Positions 53,460 through 63,088 of a stretch of 64,000 nucleotides of DNA are shown here, one piece after another. Source of the stretch: Rhodoblastus sp963703385 (lineage in GTDB: Bacteria > Pseudomonadota > Alphaproteobacteria > Rhizobiales > Beijerinckiaceae). Location of the stretch: positions 1,364,001 through 1,428,000 of the forward strand of contig OY969816.1 in NCBI GenBank assembly GCA_963703385.1, written 5' to 3'. Each line of letters opens with the position of its first letter. Position 1 is the first letter of the stretch. A program made the position numbers and the translations under genes. Below the pieces are notes generated by a model, which was not told where the DNA came from, made no database searches, and saw only the letters and a list, made by a program, of their open reading frames with translations.

Positions 53460-54330
53460 CGGCGGCGGTCTCCCGTTTTGATTTGCTGCGCTCATACATG
53501 ACATAGACCCTGGTCCGCGCGACCGGGACATATCCCCGGCTTTCCAGCAGGCCGAGCAGATCGACCTCCCATTTCGCCGGCGAATAGGCCAGCACCAGCG
53601 CGCGCGGCCACAGGGAGTCCGGCTCGCCGGTCAGAAAAGGCTCGAGAACCAGGTCCTCGGCGCCCTCGACATCGAGCTTCATCATGTCGATCCGGCGCAG
53701 GCCCTCGTCGCGGACGAGGGTGGCCAGCGATTTGGCCTCCACGCGGAAGGACGACCCGCCCGTCTCGGCGTCGACGATGCGCATCGAGGTCTGGGCGAGG
53801 TCGCGCGGATTGTCGAACAGGGTCGCGCGGCCGTCGACATCGGCCACGGCGCAGGCCAACGCCTTGACGGTCGCCGCCGGATTCTGGCCGAGATTGTAAA
53901 CCAGCCGCTCGAACAGCGTCGGCTGCGGCTCGACCGCGAGAATCTTGGCGCGCGGGCCGGCGCGCAAGGCGACGAACAGGCTGCCGGCGCCGCATCCCGC
54001 GCCGATGTCGAGAAAGATCATGCCCGGCGCGATTCGCTCGGCCAAAAAGTGGCGCTCCTCGCGATCGGAGTGCTGCGGAGTGAACAACAGGCGCTTTTCG
54101 CAAGCGTTGTTGAAGGGATAGAGCCGCATGCGGGCTTTCAGCGTGTCCACGGTCACGTCGACCGGACGGGCGTGCAGGCGGCGCAGCCCGATTCGCCGCA
54201 CCAGCAGCGCCATGCGCCGGCCAAGCCAATGCCCGCCGGCGTTCCGGGTGAAATGCAGCAGCGAACGCAAGGCCCCGTGCGGCCGGTATTGGCCGAAGGG
54301 AGACAGATCATTGGCGGGAAACGCGCGCAT
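53452..54330 (-). CDS. FkbM family SAM-dependent methyltransferase
   Basis: 292 residues. SAM motif I is MIFLDIGAGCGAGSLFVAL, with ILAVEPQPTLFERLVYNLGQ and the FkbM hallmark RRIDMMKLDVEGAEDLVLEP. FkbM enzymes O-methylate sugars, polyketides or other small molecules; the acceptor is unknown. It lies directly upstream of and overlaps the CinA-like gene. Confidence 0.88.
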   Translation of the reverse strand: MRAFPANDLSPFGQYRPHGALRSLLHFTRNAGGHWLGRRMALLVRRIGLRRLHARPVDVTVDTLKARMRLYPFNNACEKRLLFTPQHSDREERHFLAERIAPGMIFLDIGAGCGAGSLFVALRAGPRAKILAVEPQPTLFERLVYNLGQNPAATVKALACAVADVDGRATLFDNPRDLAQTSMRIVDAETGGSSFRVEAKSLATLVRDEGLRRIDMMKLDVEGAEDLVLEPFLTGEPDSLWPRALVLAYSPAKWEVDLLGLLESRGYVPVARTRVYVMYERSKSKRETAADE

Positions 54331-54512
54331 GAAAGGCTACATAACAGGCCGCGCCCAACGGGCCAAGTTTGGCGCAAAAAGTTGCCGCCTCCGCGAATGT
54401 CCGGCGCCGGAGGCGCCGGCGACTACCCGAGCCTTGCCTGCGTATCCAGCCGATCAACCCCTAAAGATTTTCCGGGTTGAATGTTCATTCCGAGTTGGGC
54501 GCCGGCCAAAAA

Positions 54513-55997
54513 TCAATGCCCCGTCGGGTAATTCGGGCTTTCCCGCGTGATCGTCACGTCGTGGACGTGGCTTTCGCGCAGGCCCGCGTTGGTGATGCGC
54601 ACGAAGCGGGCGCGCTGCTGGAACTGGGCAATGGTCGGGGCGCCGACATAGCCCATGGCGGCGCGCAAGCCGCCGGCGAGCTGGTGCAGGATCGGCGCGA
54701 CCGGGCCGCGATAAGGCACTTGTCCTTCAACGCCTTCCGGCACCAGCTTCATCTGATCCTTGGTGTCCTGCTGGAAGTAGCGGTCCGCCGAGCCGCGCGC
54801 CATGGCGCCGACCGAGCCCATGCCGCGATAGGCCTTGAAGGACCGGCCCTGATAGAGGAACATCTCGCCCGGCGCCTCCTCTGTTCCGGCGAGCAACGAG
54901 CCGATCATCACGGAATCGGCGCCGGCCGCGATCGCCTTGGCGAGATCGCCGGAATATTTGATGCCGCCATCGGCGATCACCGGCACATTGGCCTTTTTCG
55001 CCTCCGACGCCGCCTCGAGCACTGCGGTCAGCTGCGGCACGCCGACGCCAGCCACCATGCGGGTGGTGCAGATCGAGCCCGGGCCGATGCCGACCTTGAC
55101 CGCATCGGCGCCGGCGTCGATCAAAGCCTTGGCGCCGTCGGCGGTGGCGATATTGCCGGCGATCACCGCGACCGCGTTGGACAGCCGTTTTATGCGCGCC
55201 ACCTGATCGAGGACCGACTGCGAATGGCCGTGGGCGGTGTCCAGCACGATGCAGTCCACGCCGGCGTCGATCAGAATTTCGGCGCGCTCAAAACCCTTGT
55301 CGCCGACGGTCGAGGCGGCGGCGACCCGCAGGCGGCCGGCGCCATCCTTGCAGGCCGCGGGGTGCAAGGTGGCTTTTTCGATGTCCTTCACCGTCACCAG
55401 CCCGACGCAGCGGTAATCGGCGTCGACCACCAGCAGTTTCTCGATTCGGTGCTGGTGAAGGAGGCGGCGGGCTTCATCCTTGGTGACGCCCTCGCGCACC
55501 GAGACGAGATTCTTCGTCATCAATTCGGAAACCGGCTGGGCCGGATTTTCGGCGAAGCGCACGTCGCGATGGGTGAGGATGCCGACCAGCTTGCCGGCCT
55601 TGCCGTCCGCCCCACGCGCGACCACTGGAATGCCCGAAATCGAATTGCGGTTCATCAGCGCCAAGGCGTCGGCGAGCGTCTCGTCGGGGAAAATGGTGAT
55701 CGGATTGACCACCATGCCGCTTTCGTAACGCTTCACGCGGCGGACCTCCTCGGCCTGCTCCGCCGGCTCGAAATTGCGGTGGATGACGCCGATGCCGCCG
55801 GCCTGGGCCATCGCTATGGCGAGGCGCGCCTCGGTCACCGTGTCCATCGCCGAGGACAGGATCGGCAGGTTCAGCTCGATGTCGCGCGCCAGGCGGGTCT
55901 TGATCGAGACCTCGGACGGCATGACCTCGGAATGACCGGGGCGCAGCAGCACGTCGTCAAAGGTCAAGGCTTGGGTGAATTGGGGAAAATCGTTCAT
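54513..55997 (-). CDS. guaB: IMP dehydrogenase
   Basis: 494 residues from ATG 55997, which has GGAG at a good distance (an ATG 12 bases upstream is possible). It oxidises IMP to XMP, the first step to GMP. LTFDDVLLRPGHSEV opens the barrel; two CBS domains lie at about 95-205; IVLDTAHGHSQSV, VKVGIGPGSICTTR (catalytic Cys), ADGGIKYSGDLAKAIAAG and the flap GMGSVGAM complete the site. Monocistronic as far as seen. Confidence 0.97.
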   Translation of the reverse strand: MNDFPQFTQALTFDDVLLRPGHSEVMPSEVSIKTRLARDIELNLPILSSAMDTVTEARLAIAMAQAGGIGVIHRNFEPAEQAEEVRRVKRYESGMVVNPITIFPDETLADALALMNRNSISGIPVVARGADGKAGKLVGILTHRDVRFAENPAQPVSELMTKNLVSVREGVTKDEARRLLHQHRIEKLLVVDADYRCVGLVTVKDIEKATLHPAACKDGAGRLRVAAASTVGDKGFERAEILIDAGVDCIVLDTAHGHSQSVLDQVARIKRLSNAVAVIAGNIATADGAKALIDAGADAVKVGIGPGSICTTRMVAGVGVPQLTAVLEAASEAKKANVPVIADGGIKYSGDLAKAIAAGADSVMIGSLLAGTEEAPGEMFLYQGRSFKAYRGMGSVGAMARGSADRYFQQDTKDQMKLVPEGVEGQVPYRGPVAPILHQLAGGLRAAMGYVGAPTIAQFQQRARFVRITNAGLRESHVHDVTITRESPNYPTGH

Positions 55998-56200
55998 TGC
56001 CAGCTCCATGGGCGAAAAAGGCGCCGGACAAATTGCTTTGGGGCGGCGGCCACAGGTTGGCGCGTGCTCATAGCATTTCTCGCGCAGGTTTCAAACCGCG
56101 ACAGTGCGATAATAAAATTTTATCGGGCGTGGCGTTCGACATCCGACGAAGGTCGGCAGACTGAGCGGCAAGTGAATTGGCCGCCCGCCTGCGGAAAACT

Positions 56201-56794
56201 TTAATCGTCCATTCCAAGGCCAGCGAGAATTTTCGCAATATTCTTTTCGATGCGCGATTCGCGGGTCTTCGCCTGCTTGGGCGCGGAAAAATGCAGCAGA
56301 TAGGCGCGTTGCCGTCCCGGCGTCAAAAGGTCGAACGCGGCCTTCAAAGCTGGCGTCTCTGCCAATTTGCGCCTGAATTCTTGGCAAACCGCGAAATCGG
56401 CGGTCTGCCTGACGCTGACCCGGACGCCGGATTTTTCCACTTCAACCGCTTCAAGAATATAGGATTTCAGGATCGCCTCCCGCTCGACGACCTGCTCGAC
56501 ATTGGCGAACCGGACCTGCCGGCCGGCTTGAACGTTCTCGGTTTGCCGGATGAGAAGGCGGTTCGCGTCCTTCATCAAAGCGCCCTTGAAGAACAGCAGC
56601 GCGCAATAGTCCTTGAAGCCATGGATCAGGACGATGTTCCTGTCCTGAAAGCTGTAACAGGGCTGGCCCCATTTCAGCTCTTCGGTCAATCCGCAGTCAA
56701 GCGCGATTGTTCGCAGCTTTTCAAACTCTTCTCGCCACTTTTTGGCGTGCCGCAAAAAGGCGTCGACCTTGGGGTTCGCCGTCATGTTCGTCAT
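56201..56794 (-). CDS. YdeI/OmpD-associated family protein (DUF1801-like)
   Basis: 198 residues from ATG 56794 (MTNMTANPKVDAFLRHAKKW). The conserved LRTIALDCGLTEELKWGQPC and YSFQDRNIVLIHGFKDYCAL blocks, and the C-terminal LTPGRQRAYLLHFSAPKQAK with TRESRIEKNIAKILAGLG, are those of YdeI proteins, small soluble proteins linked to polymyxin/peptide stress but without a proven activity. Divergent from the cupin gene. Confidence 0.87.
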   Translation of the reverse strand: MTNMTANPKVDAFLRHAKKWREEFEKLRTIALDCGLTEELKWGQPCYSFQDRNIVLIHGFKDYCALLFFKGALMKDANRLLIRQTENVQAGRQVRFANVEQVVEREAILKSYILEAVEVEKSGVRVSVRQTADFAVCQEFRRKLAETPALKAAFDLLTPGRQRAYLLHFSAPKQAKTRESRIEKNIAKILAGLGMDD

Positions 56795-56901
56795 GACTTC
56801 CTCCGCTGATCGCTCCAGCTCCACGCGGGCGGGACCGGACTGTTTACGATTAAAGCTAACCAGATTTTAAGGCTTCCGCCGAATCGACGCCGATTTGAGG
56901 C

Positions 56902-57915
56902 ATGATCGTCGCCATGACCTTTCCGTTTCCGGAAAGTCGAGAAGCCAGTTGGATGATGCTCATGACCGCCGGATTGCTCGATTGGCGCGCGGAGGATTCC
57001 GCGCATTTCGGCCGCCGCCCATTGGCCATGCGTCACCGGGCGCATCTGAGCCCGCTGTTTTCCGACGCCGCCCTGATCCGGCTGATCGACGCGACGCCGC
57101 GCGAAAAAATCCATGTCAACACCATGCCGCGCGCCGTCCGCGACCCGCGCCTTTGGCGCGAGGGCGATCTTGGCGGCCTGTCCGGCGCAAGAGTCATGGA
57201 GGCGGTCGCCGGAGGCAATCTCTGGCTCCACCTGCGCCGCGTCCAGGAGACCGATCCGGCCTATGGCGAGCTTCTCGACGCCCTGTTCGGCGAAATCGCC
57301 GATCACGTTCCGGGGTTCCGGTCCTATCGCCGCTCGATGAGCGTGCTGGTCTCCTCGCCGAAAATGTCGGTCGCCTATCACAGCGACGTGCCCGGCCAGA
57401 GCCTGTGGCAGGCGCGCGGCCGCAAGCGCGCCTATATCTATCCCGCCGCCGCGCCCTTCCTGCCGCAGCGGGCGCTGGAAAACATCATCCTCAAGCGCGA
57501 CCGCGACACCGACCTGCCCTATAACGCCTCCTTCGACGCCCAGGCGACGGTCGTGGAGCTCGAAGCCGGCGACTGGGCGACCTGGCCACGCGCCTGCCCG
57601 CACCGGGTGGTCAACGAGGATTGCGTCAATATATCCTTCACCACCGAACATTGGACCGACGAGTTGCGCGCCGGCTATGCGGTGGATTACGCCAATGGCC
57701 TGTTGCGGCCCTGGTTTGGCGACCGCGACCTGTCGCGAAAGGCCCACGGCCCAGCCGCGTTGGTCAAGCTCGGCGTCGCCGGGGCGCACAAGGCGCTGAC
57801 CGGCCAGTTCGGGCGCCGCCGGCCGGCGCGGCTCGATCTGAACGTCGATTTCCGCGTCGATCCCGCCACCCCCGGCGGCTTCGTCGACATAGCGCCCTAC
57901 CGGGTGGCGCGATGA
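56902..57915 (+). CDS. Cupin/JmjC-like Fe(II)/2-oxoglutarate-type oxygenase
   Basis: 337 residues. The likely metal triad is H160-x-D162 (VAYHSDVPGQSLWQ) and H234 (WPRACPHRVVN), with GRKRAYIYPAAAPFLPQ between, as in the cupin-like JmjC group. The chain also has a conserved MSVLVSSPKMSVAYH strand. Such proteins hydroxylate peptide or small-molecule substrates; the substrate here is unknown. It overlaps the GNAT gene by four bases and probably starts an operon of three genes. Confidence 0.75.
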   Translation: MIVAMTFPFPESREASWMMLMTAGLLDWRAEDSAHFGRRPLAMRHRAHLSPLFSDAALIRLIDATPREKIHVNTMPRAVRDPRLWREGDLGGLSGARVMEAVAGGNLWLHLRRVQETDPAYGELLDALFGEIADHVPGFRSYRRSMSVLVSSPKMSVAYHSDVPGQSLWQARGRKRAYIYPAAAPFLPQRALENIILKRDRDTDLPYNASFDAQATVVELEAGDWATWPRACPHRVVNEDCVNISFTTEHWTDELRAGYAVDYANGLLRPWFGDRDLSRKAHGPAALVKLGVAGAHKALTGQFGRRRPARLDLNVDFRVDPATPGGFVDIAPYRVAR

Positions 57916-59078
57916 GCTTTTGTTCGATCACGGCGCGCACGCTGGCGAGCCGGGCCGCGATCGAAAGCATCGCCGCCGAATGGCGGGCGCTGGAACAGGC
58001 CACGCCAGAGGCCACCGGCTTCCAGACGCCGGCCTGGCGGCTCGGCTGCGAATCCGCCGCATCGACCGCAAGGCTGGTCGCGGTGCGCGAAAATGGCCGG
58101 CTGGTCATGCTGCTGCCCCTGCAAATCCAGCGGTTGTACGGCGCGACGGTCGCCCGCTGGCTGGGCGAGCCGCTCGCCCAATATGGCGACGCGCTTGCTC
58201 TCCCCGACCCGCGCCGGCCGGCCTGGTTCGCCGCGGCGCAAGCGGAGATCGCCGGCTGGAGCGACATCGATCTGCTGGCCCTTGCCGGCCTGCGCGCCGA
58301 TGGCGTTCTCGCCGCCTGCGGCGCCCCGATCGTTCGCGCCGATCCGTCGCGACTCGCCGCGCCTTACGTCGACCTCGGCATCGAACTCCGGCGCCATCGC
58401 AGCATCGAGCGGCGCATGAAAAGGTTGGCGGCGCATGGCCCCTTGCGCCTCGAGGCCGTCGCCGGCCCGTCCGCGCGCCGCGAGGCCGCCGAACAGGCGC
58501 TGGCCTTCAAGAACGAGTGGCTGCGCCGGCGCCGGCGCCACAGCGCCTCGCTGTCCGACCCTGATGTCGTCGCCGGCGTGCTCGCGCTCACCGAAAAGGG
58601 CGCGCTGCGCGCCCATCGGCTGTGGGCCGGCCCGCGCCTCGCCGCGGTCGAGCTGGGCCTGCGCCGCGAAGGCGCCTATCGCTCGCTGATCGGCGCCTAT
58701 GACGCCGATCTGGCCGAGGGCGCGCCCGGCCACGTCTTGACCGTGATGCTTCTGCCTGCGCTCGCCGCCGAGGGAATTGGGCGTTTCGACTTCCTGCCGC
58801 CCGCCGATCCCTACAAATTGGCCTTCGCCACCGGCGCGACGGCCATCGGCGCGCTTTTTCGCCCGTTCAACGCACGTGGCGCCGTGGCGGCCTTCGTCCT
58901 CTCCCGCCTGCGCCCGCTGGCGAAGCACGCGATCCACGCGCTGGCCGATTGTGGCCTTCCCATCAATTCGCTGCTGCGACGTCTCGCCCGCGCCGAGGAG
59001 GCGCCCCGCCCGCTTGGCGGCGATTCGCGTGGTCCGACGGAAAATAAGTTTCCCCGCCACGCCCGGACGGCTATCTAA
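57912..59078 (+). CDS. GNAT acetyltransferase, BioF2/FemAB-like
   Basis: 388 residues from ATG 57912. The pattern is that of BioF2-like (FemAB-related) GNAT proteins: SIAAEWRALEQATPEATGFQ, an N-terminal half with RLVMLLPLQIQRLYGATVA, and a C-terminal GNAT half with RHRSIERRMKRLAAHGPLRL, LALTEKGALRAHRLW, and the SLIGAYDADLAEGAPGHVLT acyl-CoA-binding region. Members work in polysaccharide or cell-envelope and natural-product synthesis. It is coupled to the cupin gene (ATGA overlap), and the MFS gene follows after 40 bases. Confidence 0.82.
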   Translation: MSFCSITARTLASRAAIESIAAEWRALEQATPEATGFQTPAWRLGCESAASTARLVAVRENGRLVMLLPLQIQRLYGATVARWLGEPLAQYGDALALPDPRRPAWFAAAQAEIAGWSDIDLLALAGLRADGVLAACGAPIVRADPSRLAAPYVDLGIELRRHRSIERRMKRLAAHGPLRLEAVAGPSARREAAEQALAFKNEWLRRRRRHSASLSDPDVVAGVLALTEKGALRAHRLWAGPRLAAVELGLRREGAYRSLIGAYDADLAEGAPGHVLTVMLLPALAAEGIGRFDFLPPADPYKLAFATGATAIGALFRPFNARGAVAAFVLSRLRPLAKHAIHALADCGLPINSLLRRLARAEEAPRPLGGDSRGPTENKFPRHARTAI

Positions 59079-59118
59079 AGTTATCCAGAAACAAGCATTT
59101 CCGCCGCCGGTTGTCGCC

Positions 59119-60540
59119 TTGCGCCCTTTCGTTCTCACGCCGCTGATCGTCGCCGTCGCGCTCTTCATGGAGAATCTCAACTCGACGATCATCGCGACGT
59201 CGCTTCCCGCCATCGCGCTCGATCTGAAACAGGATCCGATCGCGCTCAAACTGGCGATGACCTCCTATCTCCTGGCCCAGGCCGTCTTCATCCCCGCTTC
59301 GGGCTGGGCGGCGGACCGGTACGGAACAAGGCGGGTCTTTCGCTCGGCGATCGCCGTCTTCACCCTCGGCTCGATCTTCTGCGGCCTGTCCAGCACCCTG
59401 CCCCAATTCGTCGCCGCCCGGATTTTCCAGGGCTGCGGCGCGGCGATGATGACCCCGGTCGGCCGCCTGACCCTGTTCCGCTCGATCGATCGCAGCGAGA
59501 TCGTGCGGGCCATGGCTTTTCTCACCATGCCCGCGCTGATCGGCCCGATTCTGGGGCCCCCGCTCGGCGGCTTCATCTCGACCTATTTCCACTGGCGCTG
59601 GAATTTCTGGATCAATGTGCCGGTCGGCGTGGCGGGCGTGGTGCTCTCGAGCCTCTATATCCCCGACATCCGCGACGAGCAGGTCTCGCCCTTCGACCGC
59701 AAGGGCTTCGTCCTGTCGGGATTTGGCCTTTCGAGCCTGATTTTCGGCCTGACGGTCCTGGGGCGCGATTTCATCCCGCTCGGCGTCAATCTGGCCCTGA
59801 TCGGGGCCGGCGCGATTCTCGTGGCCTTCTATGTCCGGCACGCGATGAATTTCGCCAATCCAATTCTCGATTTGCGCCTGCTGCGCGTAAAAACCTATTG
59901 GGCCAGCGTCGTGGGCGGGTTCATGTTCCGAATCGGCGTCGGCGCCACGCCTTTCCTCTTGCCTTTGCTGCTCCAGCTCGGATTCGGCATGACGCCTTTC
60001 GCATCGGGCATGACGACCTTCGTCGCCACCGCCGGCGCCCTGGTGATGAAAGCGACGGCTCAGATCGCCCTGAATCGATTCGGCTTTCGCGCCACGCTTT
60101 TGTTCAACGCTTTAATCAGTTCGACCTTTCTGGCCCTCTATGGCCTTTTCCGCCCCGGAACGCCCCAGTCGATTCTGCTGATCGGGCTTTTCGTCGGCGG
60201 CTTCTTCCGCTCCCTTCAGTTCACCGCCTTGAACGCGCTGGCTTTCGCAGACATCGCGCATGAGCGCATGAGCAGCGCGACGAGCCTGTCCTCGGTCGCC
60301 CAGCAACTGGCCCTGTCCTGCGGCGTCGCCGTCGCCGCCGCCGTCGTCGAGGCGACGCGCCGTTGGTCGCCTGGCGGCGCGATCGGCTATCAGGACTTCC
60401 CGCCCGCCTTTTTCGTCGTCGCTGCGATTTCCGCCGCCTCAGCGCTGATTTTCCTGCGCCTGCCGCACGACGCGGGCGCCGCGCTCGCCGGCGCGCCGGC
60501 CGTCAAGATTCGTGCGGATGCAAAAAATCAGCCATTTTGA
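59119..60540 (+). CDS. MFS drug exporter, DHA2 (EmrB/QacA) type
   Basis: 473 residues from TTG 59119, start uncertain (a 59167 ATG is also in frame; the region between shows no strong ribosome site). MENLNSTIIATSLPAIALDL in TM1, GWAADRYGTRRVFRSAIAVF (motif A), GCGAAMMTPVGRLTLFRSID and GPILGPPLGGFISTYFHWRW (motif C, antiporter) are diagnostic of 14-helix DHA2 exporters. As the last gene of the cupin-GNAT operon it may export the product of those enzymes (inferred). Confidence 0.87.
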   Translation: MRPFVLTPLIVAVALFMENLNSTIIATSLPAIALDLKQDPIALKLAMTSYLLAQAVFIPASGWAADRYGTRRVFRSAIAVFTLGSIFCGLSSTLPQFVAARIFQGCGAAMMTPVGRLTLFRSIDRSEIVRAMAFLTMPALIGPILGPPLGGFISTYFHWRWNFWINVPVGVAGVVLSSLYIPDIRDEQVSPFDRKGFVLSGFGLSSLIFGLTVLGRDFIPLGVNLALIGAGAILVAFYVRHAMNFANPILDLRLLRVKTYWASVVGGFMFRIGVGATPFLLPLLLQLGFGMTPFASGMTTFVATAGALVMKATAQIALNRFGFRATLLFNALISSTFLALYGLFRPGTPQSILLIGLFVGGFFRSLQFTALNALAFADIAHERMSSATSLSSVAQQLALSCGVAVAAAVVEATRRWSPGGAIGYQDFPPAFFVVAAISAASALIFLRLPHDAGAALAGAPAVKIRADAKNQPF

Positions 60541-61028
60541 CGCCACGGATTTTTCGAAAATTTTTCACCACGAGCAATTCGCGTCCCGCGAATGAAGATT
60601 GCTCCATATCTTTTCCCCGGCCGCGGCGGCCGCCCTCGCGCCGCTGAAGGTAAATTTCGTAAAAGCCGGCGGCGCCTTTCTGACAAGAGATCGCCTTTTT
60701 GCCGCCCAAAACGCCTCCCGCCCGCTCCGCGCGCCATTTTCAAAGAAACGTGGCTGTTTATTTTTTCGGTATGGCTAACAAATCGCAAATTTTACATATG
60801 GTCTGCCGTCCTTAATGGAATATCAAATTTTTGTCATTGATTGTCCTTATGCGGCGTCTCCGCCGACCCCCGGCGAATACGCTATCCGAGTGAGGCACTT
60901 TTGCAACATGCCACGACAATCAGGCCGACAGCGGCTTTTTCGGCTGGCCTTGACGGGACAGCCGAATTAAGTTCCGGCCATGATAACGGCTTGCGGTCGT
61001 TGTGGCTTTAACAAGGAAGGAAAATTCA
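60541..61028. other. Leader region of the porin cluster, no gene
   Basis: About 490 bases. AT-richer in the middle (60760-60840). A TTGACGGG at about 60951 could be a -35 box, but no matching -10 is clear. A good ribosome site (AAGGAAGG) ends the region. I see no gene. Confidence 0.5.
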
Positions 61029-61769
61029 ATGCGCACTCTTCTTCTCTCCACCGTCGCTTTTGCGGCTCTGGCGGGATCGGCTTTCGCGGCTGACCTGCCT
61101 TCGCGCAAGGAAGCCCCGGTTTACATCGCTCCGACCCCGGTGTTCTCCTGGACCGGCTTCTATGTCGGCGCCGACATCGGCGGCTCGTTCGCCTCGACCA
61201 GCCTGAACAACACGATCAACGGCTGGAACTCGCGTTCGGAAAACACCTCGGGCGTCATGGGCGGCGGCTACGTCGGCTATAACTACCAGTTCAACCAGAA
61301 CTTCGTCGTCGGCCTCGAAGGCGACTTCCAGGGAACCTCGAACAGCCAGACCACCACGTGGGTTTCGGCGGCCGTCGGTCCTGGCGATGTGCTCCAAGAA
61401 AGGTCGGCCATGGACTGGCTGGCTTCGATCAACGGCCGTCTCGGCGTCGCCTATGACCGCGCCCTGTTCTACGCCATCGGCGGCGCGGCCTGGGCCGGCG
61501 CCAACGAGTTGCTTGCGGATCTGACCACGGGCCTCTCTATCTCGAACAACACCACGGCCTCCGGCTTTGACATCGGCGCCGGCGTCGAATACGCCTTCAC
61601 CCCCAACTGGGTCGGCCGCGTCGAATATCGTTATTACGATTTCGGCAACGACAACTTCTCCGGGCTCGGCTACGCAACGCCGTTCCGCCTGCAGACCTCG
61701 GTCAACACCGTCCGTGTCGGCCTGGCCTACCTGTTCAGCAACCCGGCGCCGGTCGTCGCCAAGTACTGA
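61029..61769 (+). CDS. Omp25-like outer-membrane beta-barrel protein, paralogue 1
   Basis: 246 residues from ATG 61029. Signal peptide (about 20 residues, cut after GSAFA), mature start ADLPSRKEAPVY. An eight-stranded barrel is typical: FSWTGFYVGADIGGSFA, GVMGGGYVGYNYQFNQNF, VVGLEGDFQG, GRLGVAYDRALFYAIGGAAW, GAGVEYAFTPNWVGRVEYRY and the C-terminal TSVNTVRVGLAYLF. Hyphomicrobial Omp25/Omp31-like porins look like this. First and most divergent of three tandem copies; each has its own hairpin cluster. Confidence 0.92.
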   Translation: MRTLLLSTVAFAALAGSAFAADLPSRKEAPVYIAPTPVFSWTGFYVGADIGGSFASTSLNNTINGWNSRSENTSGVMGGGYVGYNYQFNQNFVVGLEGDFQGTSNSQTTTWVSAAVGPGDVLQERSAMDWLASINGRLGVAYDRALFYAIGGAAWAGANELLADLTTGLSISNNTTASGFDIGAGVEYAFTPNWVGRVEYRYYDFGNDNFSGLGYATPFRLQTSVNTVRVGLAYLFSNPAPVVAKY

Positions 61770-61801
61770 GATCCGCAAGGATCAGGGAATTTTCCCGATC
61801 G

Positions 61802-61833
61802 GGCCCGGTCTAACGACCGGGCCTGTTTTTTTT
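61802..61833 (+). terminator. Terminator after outer-membrane paralogue 1
   Basis: Stem GGCCCGGTC (61802-61810), loop TAAC, complement GACCGGGCC (61815-61823), then a T tract. Two smaller dyads precede it after the stop codon: GATCC-GCAA-GGATC and GGGAATTTTCCC. The same three hairpins follow the two other copies. Confidence 0.9.
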
Positions 61834-62025
61834 GAATGCGGCAGGCCACGAATTGAGGCCCTAGGTTTCGAGACAGCGCCACCAAATTTGCGGCATTCTT
61901 GCAACACCGGTCAGCAATCCGTTCCGAAAGGTCTCTCTATTCTGGACTCGTCGGGCGGCGGGGCCTAGCTTTTGCCCATGTTCATGATTGGCGTTTGGCT
62001 GTTATCGCATACGAAGGAAAATCAA

Positions 62026-62829
62026 ATGCGCGCTCTTCTGCTCTCCACCGTCGCTTTGGCGGCTCTGGCGGGATCGGCTTTCGCGGCTGACCTGCCTTCG
62101 ACCAAGGGCGCCCCGGTTTACGTGGCGCCACCCCCGGCTTTCTCCTGGACCGGCTTCTATGTCGGCGCCGACATCGGCGGCGCTTTCGCTTCGACCAGCC
62201 TGACCGACACCGCGCTCGGGCTGACTTCGCACAGCCTCGACACTTCGGGCGTCATGGGCGGCGGCTATATCGGCTACAACTACCAGCTGAACCAGAACTT
62301 CGTGCTTGGCGTCGAAGGCGATTTCCAGGGCACGTCCGCGGGCGCCAACTATGGCTGGACCGTTCCCGGGACTATCAAAACCTGTTCTAAACCTACTATC
62401 ACTATCTCTTACTGCACCACCACGCCCTTCTCCACGAATTACAACGCCAAGACCTCGTTGGACTGGCTCGCCGCGATCAACGGCCGCGTCGGCGTTTCCT
62501 ATGACCGCGCCCTGTTCTACGCCATCGGCGGCGCGGCCTGGGCGGGAACCAGCTCTTCGCTGACCGCCGTCAGCTCGACCAGCGGTTTCCTCTGGTCAGG
62601 CAGCAACAGCGACACGCTCTCCGGCTTCGATGTCGGCGCCGGCGTCGAATATGCCTTCACCCCGAACTGGGTTGGCCGCGTCGAATATCGCTACTATGAT
62701 TTCGGCAATTACAATATAACCCCGATCGGCCAGGTGACGCCATTCCGCCTGGACACCTCGGTCAACACCGTCCGTGTCGGCCTGGCTTACCTGTTCAGCT
62801 CCCCGGCTCCGGTCGTCGCCAAGTACTGA
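62026..62829 (+). CDS. Omp25-like outer-membrane beta-barrel protein, paralogue 2
   Basis: 267 residues from ATG 62026 (MRALLLSTVALAALAG). Signal and barrel as in paralogue 1; nearly identical to paralogue 3 over most of its length. It has a longer surface-type loop at about 105-135 with Cys pairs (TIKTCSKPTITISYCTTTPF) and another with SSLTAVSSTSGFLW. The two loop cysteines could form a disulfide. Ribosome site AAGGAAAATC. Confidence 0.92.
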   Translation: MRALLLSTVALAALAGSAFAADLPSTKGAPVYVAPPPAFSWTGFYVGADIGGAFASTSLTDTALGLTSHSLDTSGVMGGGYIGYNYQLNQNFVLGVEGDFQGTSAGANYGWTVPGTIKTCSKPTITISYCTTTPFSTNYNAKTSLDWLAAINGRVGVSYDRALFYAIGGAAWAGTSSSLTAVSSTSGFLWSGSNSDTLSGFDVGAGVEYAFTPNWVGRVEYRYYDFGNYNITPIGQVTPFRLDTSVNTVRVGLAYLFSSPAPVVAKY

Positions 62830-62861
62830 GATCCGCAAGGATCACGGGATTTTCCCGATCG

Positions 62862-62891
62862 GGCCCGGTCTAAGGACCGGGCCTGTTTTTT
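62862..62891 (+). terminator. Terminator after outer-membrane paralogue 2
   Basis: Same hairpin as at 61802 with loop TAAG: stem 62862-62870 with 62875-62883 and a T tract. Preceded by GATCC-GCAA-GGATC; the next dyad reads GGGATTTTCCC here, one base shorter than in the other copies. Confidence 0.9.
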
Positions 62892-63088
62892 TTCGAAGGC
62901 GGCAGGCCACGAATTGAGCGTCCCAGGTTTCGGGACGGCGCCGCCAAATTTGCGGCATTCTTGCAACAGCTTTCGGTAATTTGTTCCGACATGCCTCTCC
63001 GTTCTGGACTCGTTGGGCGCCGGGGGCTAGCTTTTGCCCAATGTTCATTATCGGCGTTGCGCCATTTTCACGTACGAAGGAAAATCAC

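Larger units (their letters stand above)
61770..63088. repeat. Duplicated intergenic blocks in the porin cluster
   Basis: The bases after paralogue 1 (61770-62025) and after paralogue 2 (62830-63088) match over most of their length: the hairpin cluster, then CAGGCCACGAATTGAG, GCGGCATTCTTGCAAC and a TCTGGACTCGT block, up to the ribosome site of the next gene. The unit of duplication was therefore gene plus intergenic region. Each block should carry a separate promoter; I cannot place its boxes. Confidence 0.8.
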
